Assembly: GCA_015680685.1 (NCBI GenBank) | Contig: MNCI01003660.1 | Span: 1,559,103 to 1,623,102 of the forward strand | Direction: 5' to 3' | DNA: 64,000 bases | DNA from: Gnetum montanum | Taxonomy: Eukaryota; Streptophyta; Gnetopsida; Gnetales; Gnetaceae | Part shown: positions 9,464 to 21,141 of the stretch, one piece after another | Layout of the letters: each line of letters opens with the position of its first letter | Numbering within the stretch: the stretch's first letter is position 1 | Program-made: the position numbers and the translations under genes | Notes under the pieces: generated by a model | What the model was told of the DNA's origin: nothing | The model's database searches: none | Seen by the model: only the letters and a program-made list of their open reading frames with translations

Positions 9464-11560
9464 CTGTAGTCACACTTTAGAGTGCAACAACATGCACCTA
9501 GCATTCCCCTAACACTACGTTGAGCTTATGGAAGCATAAAGTTACTCCAACTCCATGCATTCTAGATGTTCTTGCTCATTCTAGTGGCTTCTCTGTAGGA
9601 CTTTGGGAGAGTGTAAGTTGCATGTTGGTTACATGGGATTCCAATGAGACAGTAGGATTTCAGTATCCTATAGTTCACCTTACTTCATGAATTTTGGAGG
9701 GTTATGCATCTTCCAATGGAATTTATAGTGTACTATGATCCATTGTAAGTTGAAGTTTCATTGTAGTACCTTCTAGAAATGTGGTAGCCTTCTAATGAAC
9801 TACATTACCATCTATTTGGCAACTTCTAGAAGCTATTAATGCTTCTGCTGGCTCTTATACTAAACTAAGATTAACTGCAAATGACAAGCTAGTCACACTT
9901 GGGAGTGTAAGGACATGCACCTAGCATTTATTTAGCATATTATGAGCTTTTGGAAGGCCAAAGTTGCTTCAAATCCATGGCTTTTGGATGCTCTCGCTCA
10001 TTCCGATGGCTTCTCTTTAGGACTATGAAAGGCTATGAGTAGCATGCTAGTTGCATTGACTTTTGATAAGGTAGTAGGCTTCTAGTATCCTAGAGTTTTT
10101 CTTACTTCATGGCTTCTAAAGTATTCTGCATTTTTCAATGAAATTTACAATGTATTGTAACCCACTTCAAATTCTAGTCCATTTGCAGTACCTTCTAGAA
10201 AGGTGATAACATTCCAGTGGACTACATTCCTATCTATTTGGTGACTTCCATAAGCAATCAATGTTTCCAATAGCTCTTGTTCTAAACTATGAAGAACTAT
10301 GAATGGTAGGCTAGTCGCACTTAAGACTGCAAGGACATGAGCATATCATTCATTTAGCACTAGGCTAAGCTTTTGGAAGACTAAAGTTGCTCCAACTCTA
10401 TAGCTTTTGGATGCTCTCACTTATTCTAGTGGCTTCTCATTAGGATTGTAGGAGAATGTGAGTTACATGCTAGTCATAATTGCTTCCAGTGAGGTAGCAG
10501 ACTTGTGGTAGCCTATAGTTCAAATTACTTGATGGCTTCTAGGGGTTTCTGCATCTTCTGGTGGAATTTACAATGTATTGCTACACACTACAGATTGCAG
10601 TCCATTTGTAATATCTTTGGGAATGGTAGAAGTCATTTGGTGGACTATAATCCCATCTATTTGATAACTTTCAGAAGACATAGAGGCTTCCACTAGCTCT
10701 TATACTAAATTACAATAGACTATAGATGGCATGCCAGCCATACTTCAAGGTGCAAGGGCATGCATCTAGCATTCCCCTAGTACTATGTTAAGATTCTGGA
10801 AGCATGGAGTTTCTCCAACTCCATGGATTTCAAAGGCTTTCACTCATTTTGGTGACTTCTCTTTAGGACTATGGGAGAATGTAAGTTGCATGCTAGTCAC
10901 ATGGGCTTTTGGTTAGGTAGTAGGCTTCTTGTATCCTACAATTCTACTTACTTCATGGCTTCCAAAGGGTTTTGCATCTTCTGGTGGAATTTACAACATA
11001 TTGTGATCCATTATGAATTGCAATTTCATCACAATACCTTCCAAAAAGGTAGCAACCTTTCAATAGACTGCATTCCCAATTTGATGGCTTCCAGAAGCTA
11101 TCAATGCTTCTATTGGCTCTTGTACCAAACTATGGTGAATTGCAAATGGTAGGCTAGATGCACTTGAAAGTGCAAGGACATGCACTTAGAATTCATCTAG
11201 CATTACACCGAGCTTCTAGAAGGCTGAAGGTGCTCCAAATTTGTAGCTTTAAGATGCTCTTACTTGTTCCAATAGCTTCTCTTTAGGACTTCAAGAAACT
11301 ACAAGTTGCATGGGCTTTAGGTAAGGTAGCAAGCTTCTAGTATCTTATAGCTTATCTTACTTCATGACTTCCAAAGTATTCTACACCTTTGATTGAATTT
11401 ACAAAGGATTGTGACCCATTATGGATTGCATTCCATTCGTAGTACTTTTCAGAAACACATTAGCCTTTTAGTGGATTACATTTCCACCTATTTGGTGACT
11501 TCTAGAAGCTACAGAGGCTTTCATTAGCTCTTGTACTAATCTACAACAAATTCCAAGGGA
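9464..11560. repeat. Tandem array, five units of about 422 bp
   Basis: The same block recurs from 9468, 9891, 10313, 10736 and 11156, a period of 420-423 bp. Each unit has recognisable sub-blocks: a 'gtcacactt..agtgcaagg-acatgcac' start, 'gctcca.ctccat', 'ggcttctctttaggact', 'cttacttcatggcttc', 'tggaatttaca', and a final 'ctt-ctattggctcttgta'. Units are diverged, at perhaps three quarters to four fifths identity by eye. The short open stretches inside (such as 10505..10696 and 10871..11152) are repeat-unit shadows. A single inverted monomer of the same family lies upstream of the isomerase gene (42592..42795). Confidence 0.88.
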
Positions 11561-12896
11561 CTAGAACTTGCATAATGATCACATTTTAACATTTTTTATG
11601 TAGGTGCAACTTGCATAATGTCATAGTCAATTTTTTTTTTATCTAGTTCATAGGTAAGAACATCATGGTAAGATGCACATCATGCATGTGCATCATTCTT
11701 ATGTAGTTTCCATTTGTATGTTCATAAGAATGCACCTACCATAATATAGGTTATTTACATCCTAAAGAGTACAAACTTAATCATGTCCCATGGAAGTAGG
11801 AAAACTATGCTCAAACCAAAGCTCTACTATTGCAGAGAAAAGTCTTATTGGCAATCAATCACTTAGTTGGCATTAGAAATAGTCTTATCATAGTTTCTTC
11901 GACTCCTAAAGAATGTTACAATTTAGGGTAATGTACCCACTATAACTCTCAACTTTATCAAAGCATAATGTGAGTTCTAAAACATAAAAATATTTTGTTA
12001 AACAGAGGAGAAATCAAACGGTGTAGAGCTACATGACACCCATTTTTCATAATGTAACCTTTAAATTGTTTCAATAAGAAAAAGAAATATTTTATTAGTT
12101 TAGGTTTTACATTATAATTTTTTTATAGAACATTTTTTATTACATGAAAAAGTTTTTTAATTAATTTTTCAACATAATTAATTTTCCTATATATCTTACA
12201 TTTAAGTACATTACATATATTTGAAATATTACACTTGCTAATTTCTATGATTTGTTCTAAATTACTATAAAAAAATTCGAAACTTTCTTAATAATTATTT
12301 TAAAATGTATAATATTTACATTTTCATTATCCAATAGATTTAAAGGATAAGGATTTAGTACTAAGAGAATATTTTTTTTTCATTAATCTTTTTGATTTAG
12401 TGTTTATTGGCCAAGTTATGAATGAAAGATTATTTTAGGAAGAAGCATTAAGAACAACTACAATTTTAAACAAAAGTCAACACTTTATCTCAAATTTGAG
12501 TATCTATGTGGAATGGAAAAAAATCTAACCATACACATTTACAAACATTTAGATGTCAACTTTAGATGCCAAGTTTATAAGCATGTGCCTACATAAGTTA
12601 AATTAGATTAGAAGACTCCTTTATAAGCTATGGTATTTATGCCAAGGGATATTATATCTAGACTTCAAAAACTAAAAAATTGGTCATATTTCATATGTAA
12701 TCTTTACTAATGAAGAAGAGTTATTGCAAAGAAGACATGAAGAAAACACCTTAAGAAAGGATAACAATTATAAGAAATTTCACTACAACTTTAATGTTGA
12801 TGTACCTACAATTACACAAAGACTAGTTTGTTAATCATGATGAGATAAACAAGACTATAAAGAACACTATATAATAAATTACTTGAGAATAATATC
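11561..12896. other. AT-rich region without recognised features
   Basis: No gene, repeat terminus or RNA gene was recognised. The sequence is very AT-rich, especially 12050..12500. It may be decayed retroelement sequence beyond recognition. Confidence 0.5.
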
Positions 12897-14020
12897 ATGA
12901 TCATTATCATCATCCTAGCCTTATTTCAACAAAATGGGGTCAGCTACATGAGTTCTTTTTCACCATTTGTCTCTATGAAGAGCTAGATCTTTATTTATTT
13001 ATGGTTTCTTCACATCATCTTTGATTATTTTTCCCATGTTTTCTTTGGTCTTCCTTTTAATGGCTTTCTTGGAATACTAATATAACAACCTTTGTTCAAA
13101 GGGTCATTATATGATCTTATTTGAACATGTCTAAACGATCTAAGCTTTCATTCTTGTAGCTTATCTAAAATAGAAGCTACTTCAAGTCTACCTCTCATGT
13201 CTATATTATGTAGTTTATCTCTTCTAGTAACATTTAACATATATCGAAGCATTTGCATTTCTATCATGTTGATTTGCTATTCATGCCTATTTTGTATAGT
13301 CCAACATTTAGCATCATAAAAGATAGCAAACATATTTGCTATCCCATAAAATTTCTCCTTCAATTTTATTGGTTTTCTTTTATTACATAGAACATCACTA
13401 GCTTATATCCATTTTGACCATTCTACATTAATTCTATTTCTAATATCTTTATTAATTTTACCATATAATTGGAGGGTTGATCCTAAGTAGTGAAACAATT
13501 TGTAGTGAGGGAACTTTTTGCATTGAATAGTCACTTCTATTTCACCACTATTTATGCTATCATTAAAATTGCATTTTATATATTTTATCTTACTTCTACT
13601 TGAGATGTCTCTACTTTTTCATTTTAGTAGTAACATTTTCATGAGAGGTATCCACCAACACAATATCATCTACAAATAGCATACATCAAGGGAATTTTTT
13701 CTTGTATTTCCTTTGTTAATTCATCCACAATAATAGCAAATAACTATAGGCTAAGTGTAAATTGTTGATGTACACCTACTATGATTGAAATTTTAGATTT
13801 TATTTCACAAGCTATTCTAATTTTAGTAGTAGCTCCATTATACATATCTTGAATTACTTTAATATATCAAGGATGTTTTGCTCCACAAGGTCCACCAAAT
13901 AATATCTCTAGGTACTTTGTCAATTACTTTTCGAAATCAATGAAGATCATACGTAGAATTTTTCTATGTTTTCTGAATTTCTCCATTAGTTATCATATAC
14001 AAAAATAGCCTCTATAGTAT
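12897..14020 (-). pseudogene. RTE-type LINE relic (3' half of reverse transcriptase)
   Basis: Read on the minus strand, the fragment contains the reverse-transcriptase core in broken frames: an IDFEK-like motif near 13940, then IQDMYNGATTKIRI, a decayed GVHQ..LSL, DELTKEIQEK, and the catalytic box as MLFVDDIVLVD near 13650..13690, where live RTE elements have FADD. Further downstream YLGST, then LRYMLNVTRRDKLHN and the RPKKTWEK-type C-terminus. The 3' end is the typical RTE tail, on the plus strand an ATC-rich run followed by 'ctagccttatttcaacaaaatggggtcagctacatg' words (12897..12955). An RTE element inserts by target-primed reverse transcription; this copy is 5' truncated and dead. Confidence 0.85.
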
Positions 14021-14185
14021 ATCTTCCTAACATAAATTCAAATTGATGTTCATCAAATTTAAAATCATCATTTCATTATCAGTCAAATTCAAGTTGAATA
14101 TACATCAAATTAATATCAAATTAGCATTCCTATATGGAAAACCTTAAAAATAAATTTATATGTAATAACCATAAGTTGTGGGGGG

Positions 14186-15113
14186 TGTTAGAACCCCAAA
14201 GGAATTGTAATATAGTTTAATTGGAACTTTGTAACTTAGTATTGCCCACTAAAATTAAACCCATGACTTGGAGCTTTTAAATTAAGAGTCTTACCACTAG
14301 GCCAATACCTCATTAGTTAGAATAACCAATGATGTAGTGGGTCATGGTCCTCACTATATATAGCAACCCACTATTGCATCAAATGAATAACTTTTGCACA
14401 ACACTTAGTGAAATTCTTGCAGTTTCTTTCTGTGAGTTACACTTAGAGTTAGAAGTGAATGCCTACAATGTGGTAACCAACAGTTGTACAGAGTCTTTAT
14501 TTGAGTGAATTATACCTAGAAAAGTTATGACTGGTAATAAAGATCAAGATTATTTCTTACCATTGTAGCATCTCACTTAGTTTCTTTTTATTTTCTAGTA
14601 TGTTTACTTTGATTAAGTTCTTTTAAGTATTTTACTTTTCCAATGTCTATTAGTAAGGTAGAATAAGTACAACTGGTTTCAAGCATTAAGTGTAATTGTT
14701 TGGTAACCCAATAGTGACTTCACTTGATTCGCTCAGTAGTGATTTCACTTAGTAATCCTAGTAATAGTTACATGAGCCCAAGGTGTGTACTACAAGCTAA
14801 AGATAGATGCTTATTGCCATAGGCTAGGATAAAGTTACATTTATGTTATCACTAAGATTTAGATCTTATTCTCATTTTCATTATGAAAAGACTTAGGATT
14901 AATTTGAGCCTACAATATCATGATATCATATACTTCACTGAGAGTTAAACTATACTACTTACACTTAATTAACTCAACATGAGATGATAGTGATCATGAA
15001 CTAAACCTCAACTACTAGTGAATTTATGTTATCCATCCACATATTACAATCTAGTCACATGCATGCACTCATGACTTGTATGGTGGAGTGTTGGAATACC
15101 CAACTGCTCATCA
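14186..15113 (+). repeat. Diverged LTR-like block related to the Athila-like LTRs
   Basis: A G-rich run (GTGGGGGGTG) precedes 14186 like a polypurine tract. The block then shows, in the order seen in the 31051..31775 LTR, a TATA-like stretch (TATATATAG near 14358), 'gtgaatgcctacaatgtggtaa', 'gtacagagtctttatttgagtg', 'aaagatcaagattatttcttaccattg-agcat', 'aataagtacaactggtttcaagca-ttaagtgtaa', and 'ttggtaaccca'. It ends near CTGCTCATCA. It is a much older member, or a sister family, of the LTRs that fill the window. The exact ends are uncertain and no GATATCGC array is present. Confidence 0.6.
14252..14304 (-). repeat. tRNA-like / SINE-type Pol III promoter relic
   Basis: On the minus strand TGGCCTAGTGG (14304..14294) is a perfect box A. 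Downstream, GGGTTTAATTT (14262..14252) fits a box B in which GGTTCGA/CAA has decayed. The spacing is a little longer than in a standard tRNA, and the arms do not fold convincingly. A tRNA-derived SINE head is therefore likelier than a functional tRNA gene. It lies inside the U3 part of the LTR-like block. Confidence 0.45.
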
Positions 15114-15685
15114 CTCTTCCTCTAATGTAAACTTGATTTAAGATTTTTATAAGACTTGAGTCGAGAAGACTTGAAATTTCTAAGACTTACTAAGAGCTGA
15201 AGAAATTGCTCAGAGTTTTCCAAAAGAATTATGTTGTTTGCCTTGAAACTATTCTCTTATTTTCTATTAATTTCTACTATCACCATTTGCTTATTTAAAT
15301 TTTCCTACTTTAATAATGCATTAAGATTAAAGGATAGGGCTTTTTCTAAAATAATTTCAATTAATTTAATCATATAATCCCATGGGTTGGACATAATTTA
15401 TCAAAGGGAGGAAATAAAATATGAAATCACTAGATTTACAAAGATTTTCAAATTGTTGCGCCTTTGGTTCTAAGGACTACCAAGTTCAAAAAATTTCTTT
15501 GATTGTTACCCATTCATGAATAATCTAAAATACTCTTTTATTTTTTCTTATGGAAAGCATTCTACATAGCAATCTCCAAACCAAGCAAATATTCTAGAAA
15601 TATCTTGCTTTATTTGGAGAAATGTTTTAGCCATAGGTGGTTGGATTGGTGTTTGTTTCAACTTTGAGGATCAAAGTAAAAAAAA
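15114..15685. other. No recognised feature
   Basis: AT-rich sequence. I recognise neither coding character nor repeat ends. Confidence 0.5.
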
Positions 15686-15750
15686 GAATACGAGCGTCTC
15701 ACGCATGATCCGGTCAAATGTTTAAGTAAGCCTAAGGTGTATGATTTTTA
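15686..15750 (+). repeat. Internally deleted Athila-like LTR relic
   Basis: Two pieces of the LTR found at 17413 are joined directly: 'gaatacgagcgtctcacg...ggtcaaa' and 'taagtaagcctaaggtgtat...ttta'. About 115 bp that separates them in the intact LTR is missing, and both LTR ends are absent. It is a 65-bp footprint rather than an element. Confidence 0.7.
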
Positions 15751-15825
15751 AAAGAATTTTGCAGCGCCCTTGTATAGATGGGAGCTACTGCCCTTGCCCA
15801 AATTAGAGCTATACAAGATATCAAT

Positions 15826-16400
15826 TTTGCCTTGCTATAAATTTCTAAAAGTAAACTACGATGAAGTAAACAAAACGGTCCCAATAGTTGTATGCCTTTC
15901 CTTCAAGCTTAAACAACGAATTACCGCCATCATTGCGGATCATTATTGTATGCTAATTAAGTGTCAAGGATATCCGTTTTGCCTTCTGTAAATTTCAAAA
16001 AGTGAACTACGTTGAAATAAACAAAACGGTCCTAGTATTTGTCTGCCTTCCCTTAAAGCTTAAACAATGAATTAACGTCATTGCGAATCTCTATGCTTTC
16101 CTTAAAAGCTTAAACCATGAATTATCATCACTGCAGATTATTATCATATCCTAATCAAATGTTAAGGCCAACGCACACAACTTTGTTGTTGAAAATTATT
16201 ACCGATGTCATTGTAGCATCTTAATAAAATGTGCTAGCACACATATCATTGTAGAATGTTAATCAAATGTCAAGGTCATAGTGCATAACTTTTTTGTTGA
16301 AAATTATTACCCATACCTAATGAGTAAATGACATTTACATTTTTTTTTTGTTGATAATTATTACCCATATGCAATGAGTTAATGACATGTGATGGAGTTA
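15826..16400 (+). repeat. Complex local duplication
   Basis: A block starting TTTGCCTT...TAAATTTC...AAACTACG..GAAGTAAACAAAACGG recurs 152 bp later (15826 and 15978). The word 'cttaaagcttaaacaatgaatta' occurs three times (about 15902, 16052, 16103), and 'gttgaaaattattacc' with 'aatgagt.aatgacat' recurs near 16186, 16293 and 16350. It looks like stepwise tandem duplication by slippage or repair. No coding function is seen; the open stretch at 15770..15991 is a by-product. Confidence 0.7.
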
Positions 16401-17412
16401 ATAATTGTAGAAGAGAATGTAGAATGGTTAACAATTATTACTATTTCAAAGCAAAGAAACTTGCATCATGCTTTTATTAGATCTTATTTAAGCTAACAAA
16501 ATAGTTGAATAAAATATTGAAGAAAATAAAATAATAAAATACACTTATTTACATGGTTACTATACCATAATTATGCATAAATGAGGTCTTAGGGTCTACA
16601 TGTGTGGTATGCAAGGAAACAAGATTTCTATGTAGAATTATATTATAAGCATTTATTGAAGATCAAGTCTCTTTGGTTAAAGTAATATGATTTAAACTCG
16701 TCAAATATTGTTTGTTAAGCCTAGATTTGTAATTTCCATATTTTTCATTTCAACCTACAAGGGATTTCAATGAGCCTTAGGTGATTGTTGGTGAGCACCA
16801 AAATAACTTGGAAGGATCACTGGTGATGGAGATTCCTTGTAGGTTGCTTTTTATAATGTAGATCTCTCTCTTCCTCACCACTTGTTGAATGTCTAGGTAA
16901 GGTTGGCTTCAACATGAAAGAAGAACCCAGATGGAGCATGTGTTGGATGGTAGAAGGATCTAAGATATCAAACAGTCTTGATGGTGGTAATACCTAAGAT
17001 GGAGAAATGACTTGAAAACTAGCCACCAAAGATGGTGAAAGGTCCTAATGGTTTTCTTGTGTTCATTGTTAGTTTCTATGGACATGATGTAGTGAATAGG
17101 AGAGAGATGAGGATTTAAGGTTGAGAAGTAAGGAGAGTATGCAATGTTGACTAGTTATAGAGGATGAGTCTCCCATGTGTTATTCCAATATATGGTCCCT
17201 TGTTTTAGTTTGAACAAGGAGTCACTATATTATTTCCCTAGTTAGTCACATTGAACGAATCTCCTTCTTCACATTTTCAAGTATCTTAGGCAATGCTAGT
17301 GGTCTTGGTGGAGCAACAAATGCTTAGGATGTCTAAAACATATGATGTTGTTTTTTTCAACATAAAAGAAGTTTATTGTTGTTTTAAGCATAACAATTTT
17401 TTGTTTTCTACT
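16401..17412. other. No recognised feature
   Basis: Single-copy-looking sequence without a recognisable gene, ending at the E2 insertion point. The last five bases (CTACT, 17408..17412) are the left target duplication of E2. Confidence 0.5.
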
Positions 17413-18193
17413 TGATGAGTGGCGAGGTACCCCTACACTCAACCATACGAATACGAGCGTCTCACGCATGATCCGGTCAAACTCCAAGGACTACGTGCTT
17501 ACGCGCCCTAATGAAACACTGAAGGTTAATCAATCATTGTCTTCCCAGACTTACTTTTATTGTCACAGTTGTATGGTTAAGTAAGCCTAAGGTGTATGAT
17601 TTTTATATCTTTTATCTTTTTATCACCTATGCTAAGGGGGAAAGGGTGAAGAGACTAATTAGCTAATTTCCATTAACTAAGTTCTAATTATCCTAGCACC
17701 AGTATCCATTCCCACTTGTCGTACACACCCTGAACTAGTGCAACGCTACTGGGATTACCAAACGCTACTCGTTACTAGGTTACCAAGCGTTACACATGTC
17801 CTCGAAGCAGTCGTACTAAATGCACTTAACTAGGAGAGTTAAGGGTTGAGAGATTAATTATCTAAGAAAGCATTTAAACATTTAATAGTAATTAAATCCT
17901 ATTTAGCTTAGTCCATGTGCTTCAAGGTTTATTAGAAAGTTCATCTTTATTGTCGTACACAAATGTGTGCTCATGTACAATTGGATCAAATAAAGATCTG
18001 TTCACTTTGAGACTCCTATTACAGGCACATGGAAATTATTCTAACTCTGGAATGGTAAAATTGCTATAGTTTGGCTAAGGGTCTAGATCTAGATGAGGAA
18101 ACAAGGGAAAGCCACCTGTTATTTATAGAATTGGTAACGGGCTGTGATATCGCATACATGATATTGCGGCCCATGGGATATCATGGCTCATCA
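17413..18193 (-). repeat. 3' LTR of E2
   Basis: On the plus strand it starts TGATGAGTGGCGAGGTAC and ends ...GGCTCATCA. It is homologous to 29495..30296 along its length (781 versus 802 bp). The minus-strand TATA box (TATTTATA on plus, 18120..18127) is followed at 18143..18188 by three decayed GATATC palindromes, one now GATATT, which are upstream of it on the transcribed strand. Many CpG sites seen in sister LTRs are TG or CA here. Confidence 0.88.
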
Positions 18194-18558
18194 TACCCCC
18201 ATGACTGAATGAAAACTCATCCTCGAGTTCCTTACAAAATATTGGGAAGCTATGGGATTATTAACTTGAATGACACTAATGGTAGATGGGGTGACATGTG
18301 AATGGATCATCATTACTGTACATGACAAAATTAGTGTTCATGATAATAAGAGTGAACACTATACACATTTGACATCTAGCCTTATTTGGTAGCTGAGAGA
18401 GAAGAAAGAAGAGAGAGAGAAAAGAAGAAGTCTGCTGGTGCCAACGCCAAGATGTTGCCTTTCTTTGTCCATCCATAAGCGCGCCATCGATCTTGTTCCT
18501 TGTAAAACTGCTTCAGCACCAATCCATTCCAAGTGTTCCCTCAAGATCCAATTTGTTG
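18194..18558 (-). other. E2 internal 3' end
   Basis: This is the reverse complement of E1's 23380..23736: polypurine tract (TACCCCCATGACTGAATG on plus), the conserved 'aaaactcatcctcgag' block, a decayed GA-rich microsatellite near 18400..18430, and the 'ccattccaag-gttcc' block. It is the missing 3' end of E2, separated from the rest by E1. The short open stretches across the gap are artefacts. Confidence 0.8.
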
Positions 18559-18937
18559 NNNNNNNNNNNNNNNNNNNNNNNNNNNNNNNNNNNNNNNNNN
18601 NNNNNNNNNNNNNNNNNNNNNNNNNNNNNNNNNNNNNNNNNNNNNNNNNNNNNNNNNNNNNNNNNNNNNNNNNNNNNNNNNNNNNNNNNNNNNNNNNNNN
18701 NNNNNNNNNNNNNNNNNNNNNNNNNNNNNNNNNNNNNNNNNNNNNNNNNNNNNNNNNNNNNNNNNNNNNNNNNNNNNNNNNNNNNNNNNNNNNNNNNNNN
18801 NNNNNNNNNNNNNNNNNNNNNNNNNNNNNNNNNNNNNNNNNNNNNNNNNNNNNNNNNNNNNNNNNNNNNNNNNNNNNNNNNNNNNNNNNNNNNNNNNNNN
18901 NNNNNNNNNNNNNNNNNNNNNNNNNNNNNNNNNNNNN
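18559..18937. other. Assembly gap (379 N)
   Basis: The gap should contain about 0.3 kb of E2, the whole 5' LTR of E1 (about 0.8-1.0 kb), its primer site and the first several hundred bases of its gag. Its stated length is therefore probably too small by more than 1 kb. All open stretches spanning the N run are meaningless. Confidence 0.8.
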
Positions 18938-20406
18938 GATGGTTCCCCTTCTTCTTCCCCTTCATCTCACCACTCACCCTCTCCTTCCACATCTGGGTGT
19001 AGCCACCATGAACATAACGGTGAGGATAGGAGTAAGAAAGACAAGAAACCTCGATGGGAAAGTCGAGAGAGAGGACAAGGACAAGGACGTAGGGAGAGTA
19101 GGGAACAATGAAGACATCATAGGAATCATGAAAGAGATGATCATGATGAGCCCCTACTCACAACCCAAAGTATGCTTGACATAACAGAGGCTGTTAGAAT
19201 TCCAACAAGGCACCAAAAGGAAAATCAGATCAAGCGTTTAGACATGAACAATATCCCATGTTTTGAAGGGGGATACAATGCTAATCCGCAGTATCATTTA
19301 CAGGCATTCCACGATGCCTATGCCTTGTAGAATATAGAAAATGAGTGGAAAAAGCTTAAGTTGTTCCCAAGGACACTCACTAAAGAAGTAGAGAGTTGGT
19401 ACCGGTCCTTAGAACTAGAAACCATCAAGAGGTGGAGTACGATGCTAGAACTCTTCAACGATAAATATTAGATGTACTCCAGAGTGTCCAATTTGCATAA
19501 GTAGATCCAAGGCTAAAAACAAGGTACTTATGAACCATTGGATGCTGCCATGACCCACTACTACACATTGTTACATCACAGCCTGGTCCATGGGTACGTT
19601 CAGCAGGATCAACTTCGCCACATCATGGATGGGCTAAGGCATGAAATGAGAAGAACCCTTGGGACTTATGCCCAAGGAAGACTATGACAACTTAGAGCCC
19701 ATGAAGTACATCGCTTGTTGGAACAAGTAGCACAAGAAGAAGGTGAGCTACATAAGAGGGAAAGTGCGGAAGAATACAAACGTGACCCCTCCCTTCGAAA
19801 GAAGGGAGTTAAATTTTATGATGAGGAGGATGAGTCACCACTTGAAGAGTTGGTGAACCGGAAAACCTTGCCGATCCAAAAATTAACAACCAAAGTATCA
19901 GCTAAGATGGACCATCTGTGGGATTTCTTAGACTCCAGACTTGAAAGTATCTTGAAAATCGTAGAAGAGTCTAAGGAGGAATGAAGTAGTGACAAAGGTA
20001 AGACAAAGTGGAGAAATGCAAACCCTGCACATGACAAGGGTAAGGGGAAAATTACTATCTCCGATGAAGCTGTGGACTCTGACACAGATGATGACAGTGG
20101 ATGTAAGATTTGCCAATATGACCATCTTAAGGGATGTTGTCCAATTATCTCACATCTACAGGAGTCTGGGGTGTATGCGCTTAATCCAAGACTCAACCAA
20201 CGGCAAACACCCCGAAGGTTACCTTATCCACAAGGTAACCCAAGGCAGTTCCAGCAACCACTAACATACTATCCAAGTGGAACTCCACCATAGCCCATCA
20301 GACAGCATCAGTAGTGGAAATACCCACAATCATAGGGGATGCCACCACCGACACAACAGTACCCTTACCGGCAGCCTAATCCTTATGGTTATTATGTGTA
20401 GTAGCT

Positions 20407-20508
20407 GGTTTCTCCAGGTGACTCTATGAGTCACACTACTCCCCAACGTCACTACCNAGGTTTCTCCAGGTGACTCTATGAGTCACACTACTCCCCAACG
20501 TCACTACC
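20407..20508. other. Assembly join: 50-bp exact duplicate around a single N
   Basis: 20407..20456 and 20459..20508 are identical, separated by N and one base. This is the signature of two overlapping contigs abutted without merging. The true sequence almost certainly has one copy. Confidence 0.9.
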
Positions 20509-21054
20509 AAGTTCAGGAGTACTTTAGGAGGACTCCTTCTCCTCCAGGAGACATCTCACACTCATCCCATCCTCCAACTCTATCCACACCTCATCCACCT
20601 GTAGTCCCCATACAACCTGCTCCAACAATGCAAGGGGAACTCCCTACTCAACCGCAGCAACGTAACACTACGAGAGCTATAAATATTCAACCTGGTGCTA
20701 GTTCTGACAACTATATAAAGAAAAGGCCTTTCTTTAGAACCAGAAGCCCAGACAAACTCTTGCAACAACAAACGATTGAGCTGATGTACATGCCTCCACC
20801 ATCTAACACTTCGGAGCATCCTTCACTTCAACAGAGCTGTACGCATACAGTTATGTTAACACATACCGTAGCCGACTGGATCAAGGTAGGCCACCTTCCC
20901 AGGAAATTATCTGATCCTGGGAGCCCCTTAATCTATCTACAAATTTCCAGGAACAAACCATATAAGGCTCTTCTTGACTCAGGTTCTGGATTCAATTTAA
21001 TATCACAAGAAATGTATCAAGCCTGGAACCTATCCCAACTTAAGAAGAGCAACA

Positions 21055-21141
21055 CCCAACTGGATCTGGCTAACCAGTCCATCACCATTCCCTTGGGNCC
21101 CAACTGGATCTGGCTAACCAGTCCATCACCATTCCCTTGGG
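21055..21141. other. Assembly join: 43-bp exact duplicate around a single N
   Basis: 21055..21097 and 21099..21141 are identical with N at 21098. It falls inside the protease region. Counting one copy removes an apparent frameshift between the two protease pieces. Confidence 0.9.

Noticed and set aside
10505-11152. Protein-like frames with FCIFWWNLQ
   Set aside because: The same peptide appears in successive units of the 422-bp tandem array because the DNA repeats. Other units carry stops in that frame.
14252-14304. Functional tRNA gene
   Set aside because: Box B is degraded, the box spacing is long, and acceptor and anticodon arms do not pair.
18438-19184. Long open stretches crossing the N run at 18559
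   Set aside because: They exist only because N codons are treated as open. The two flanks belong to different elements in opposite orientation.
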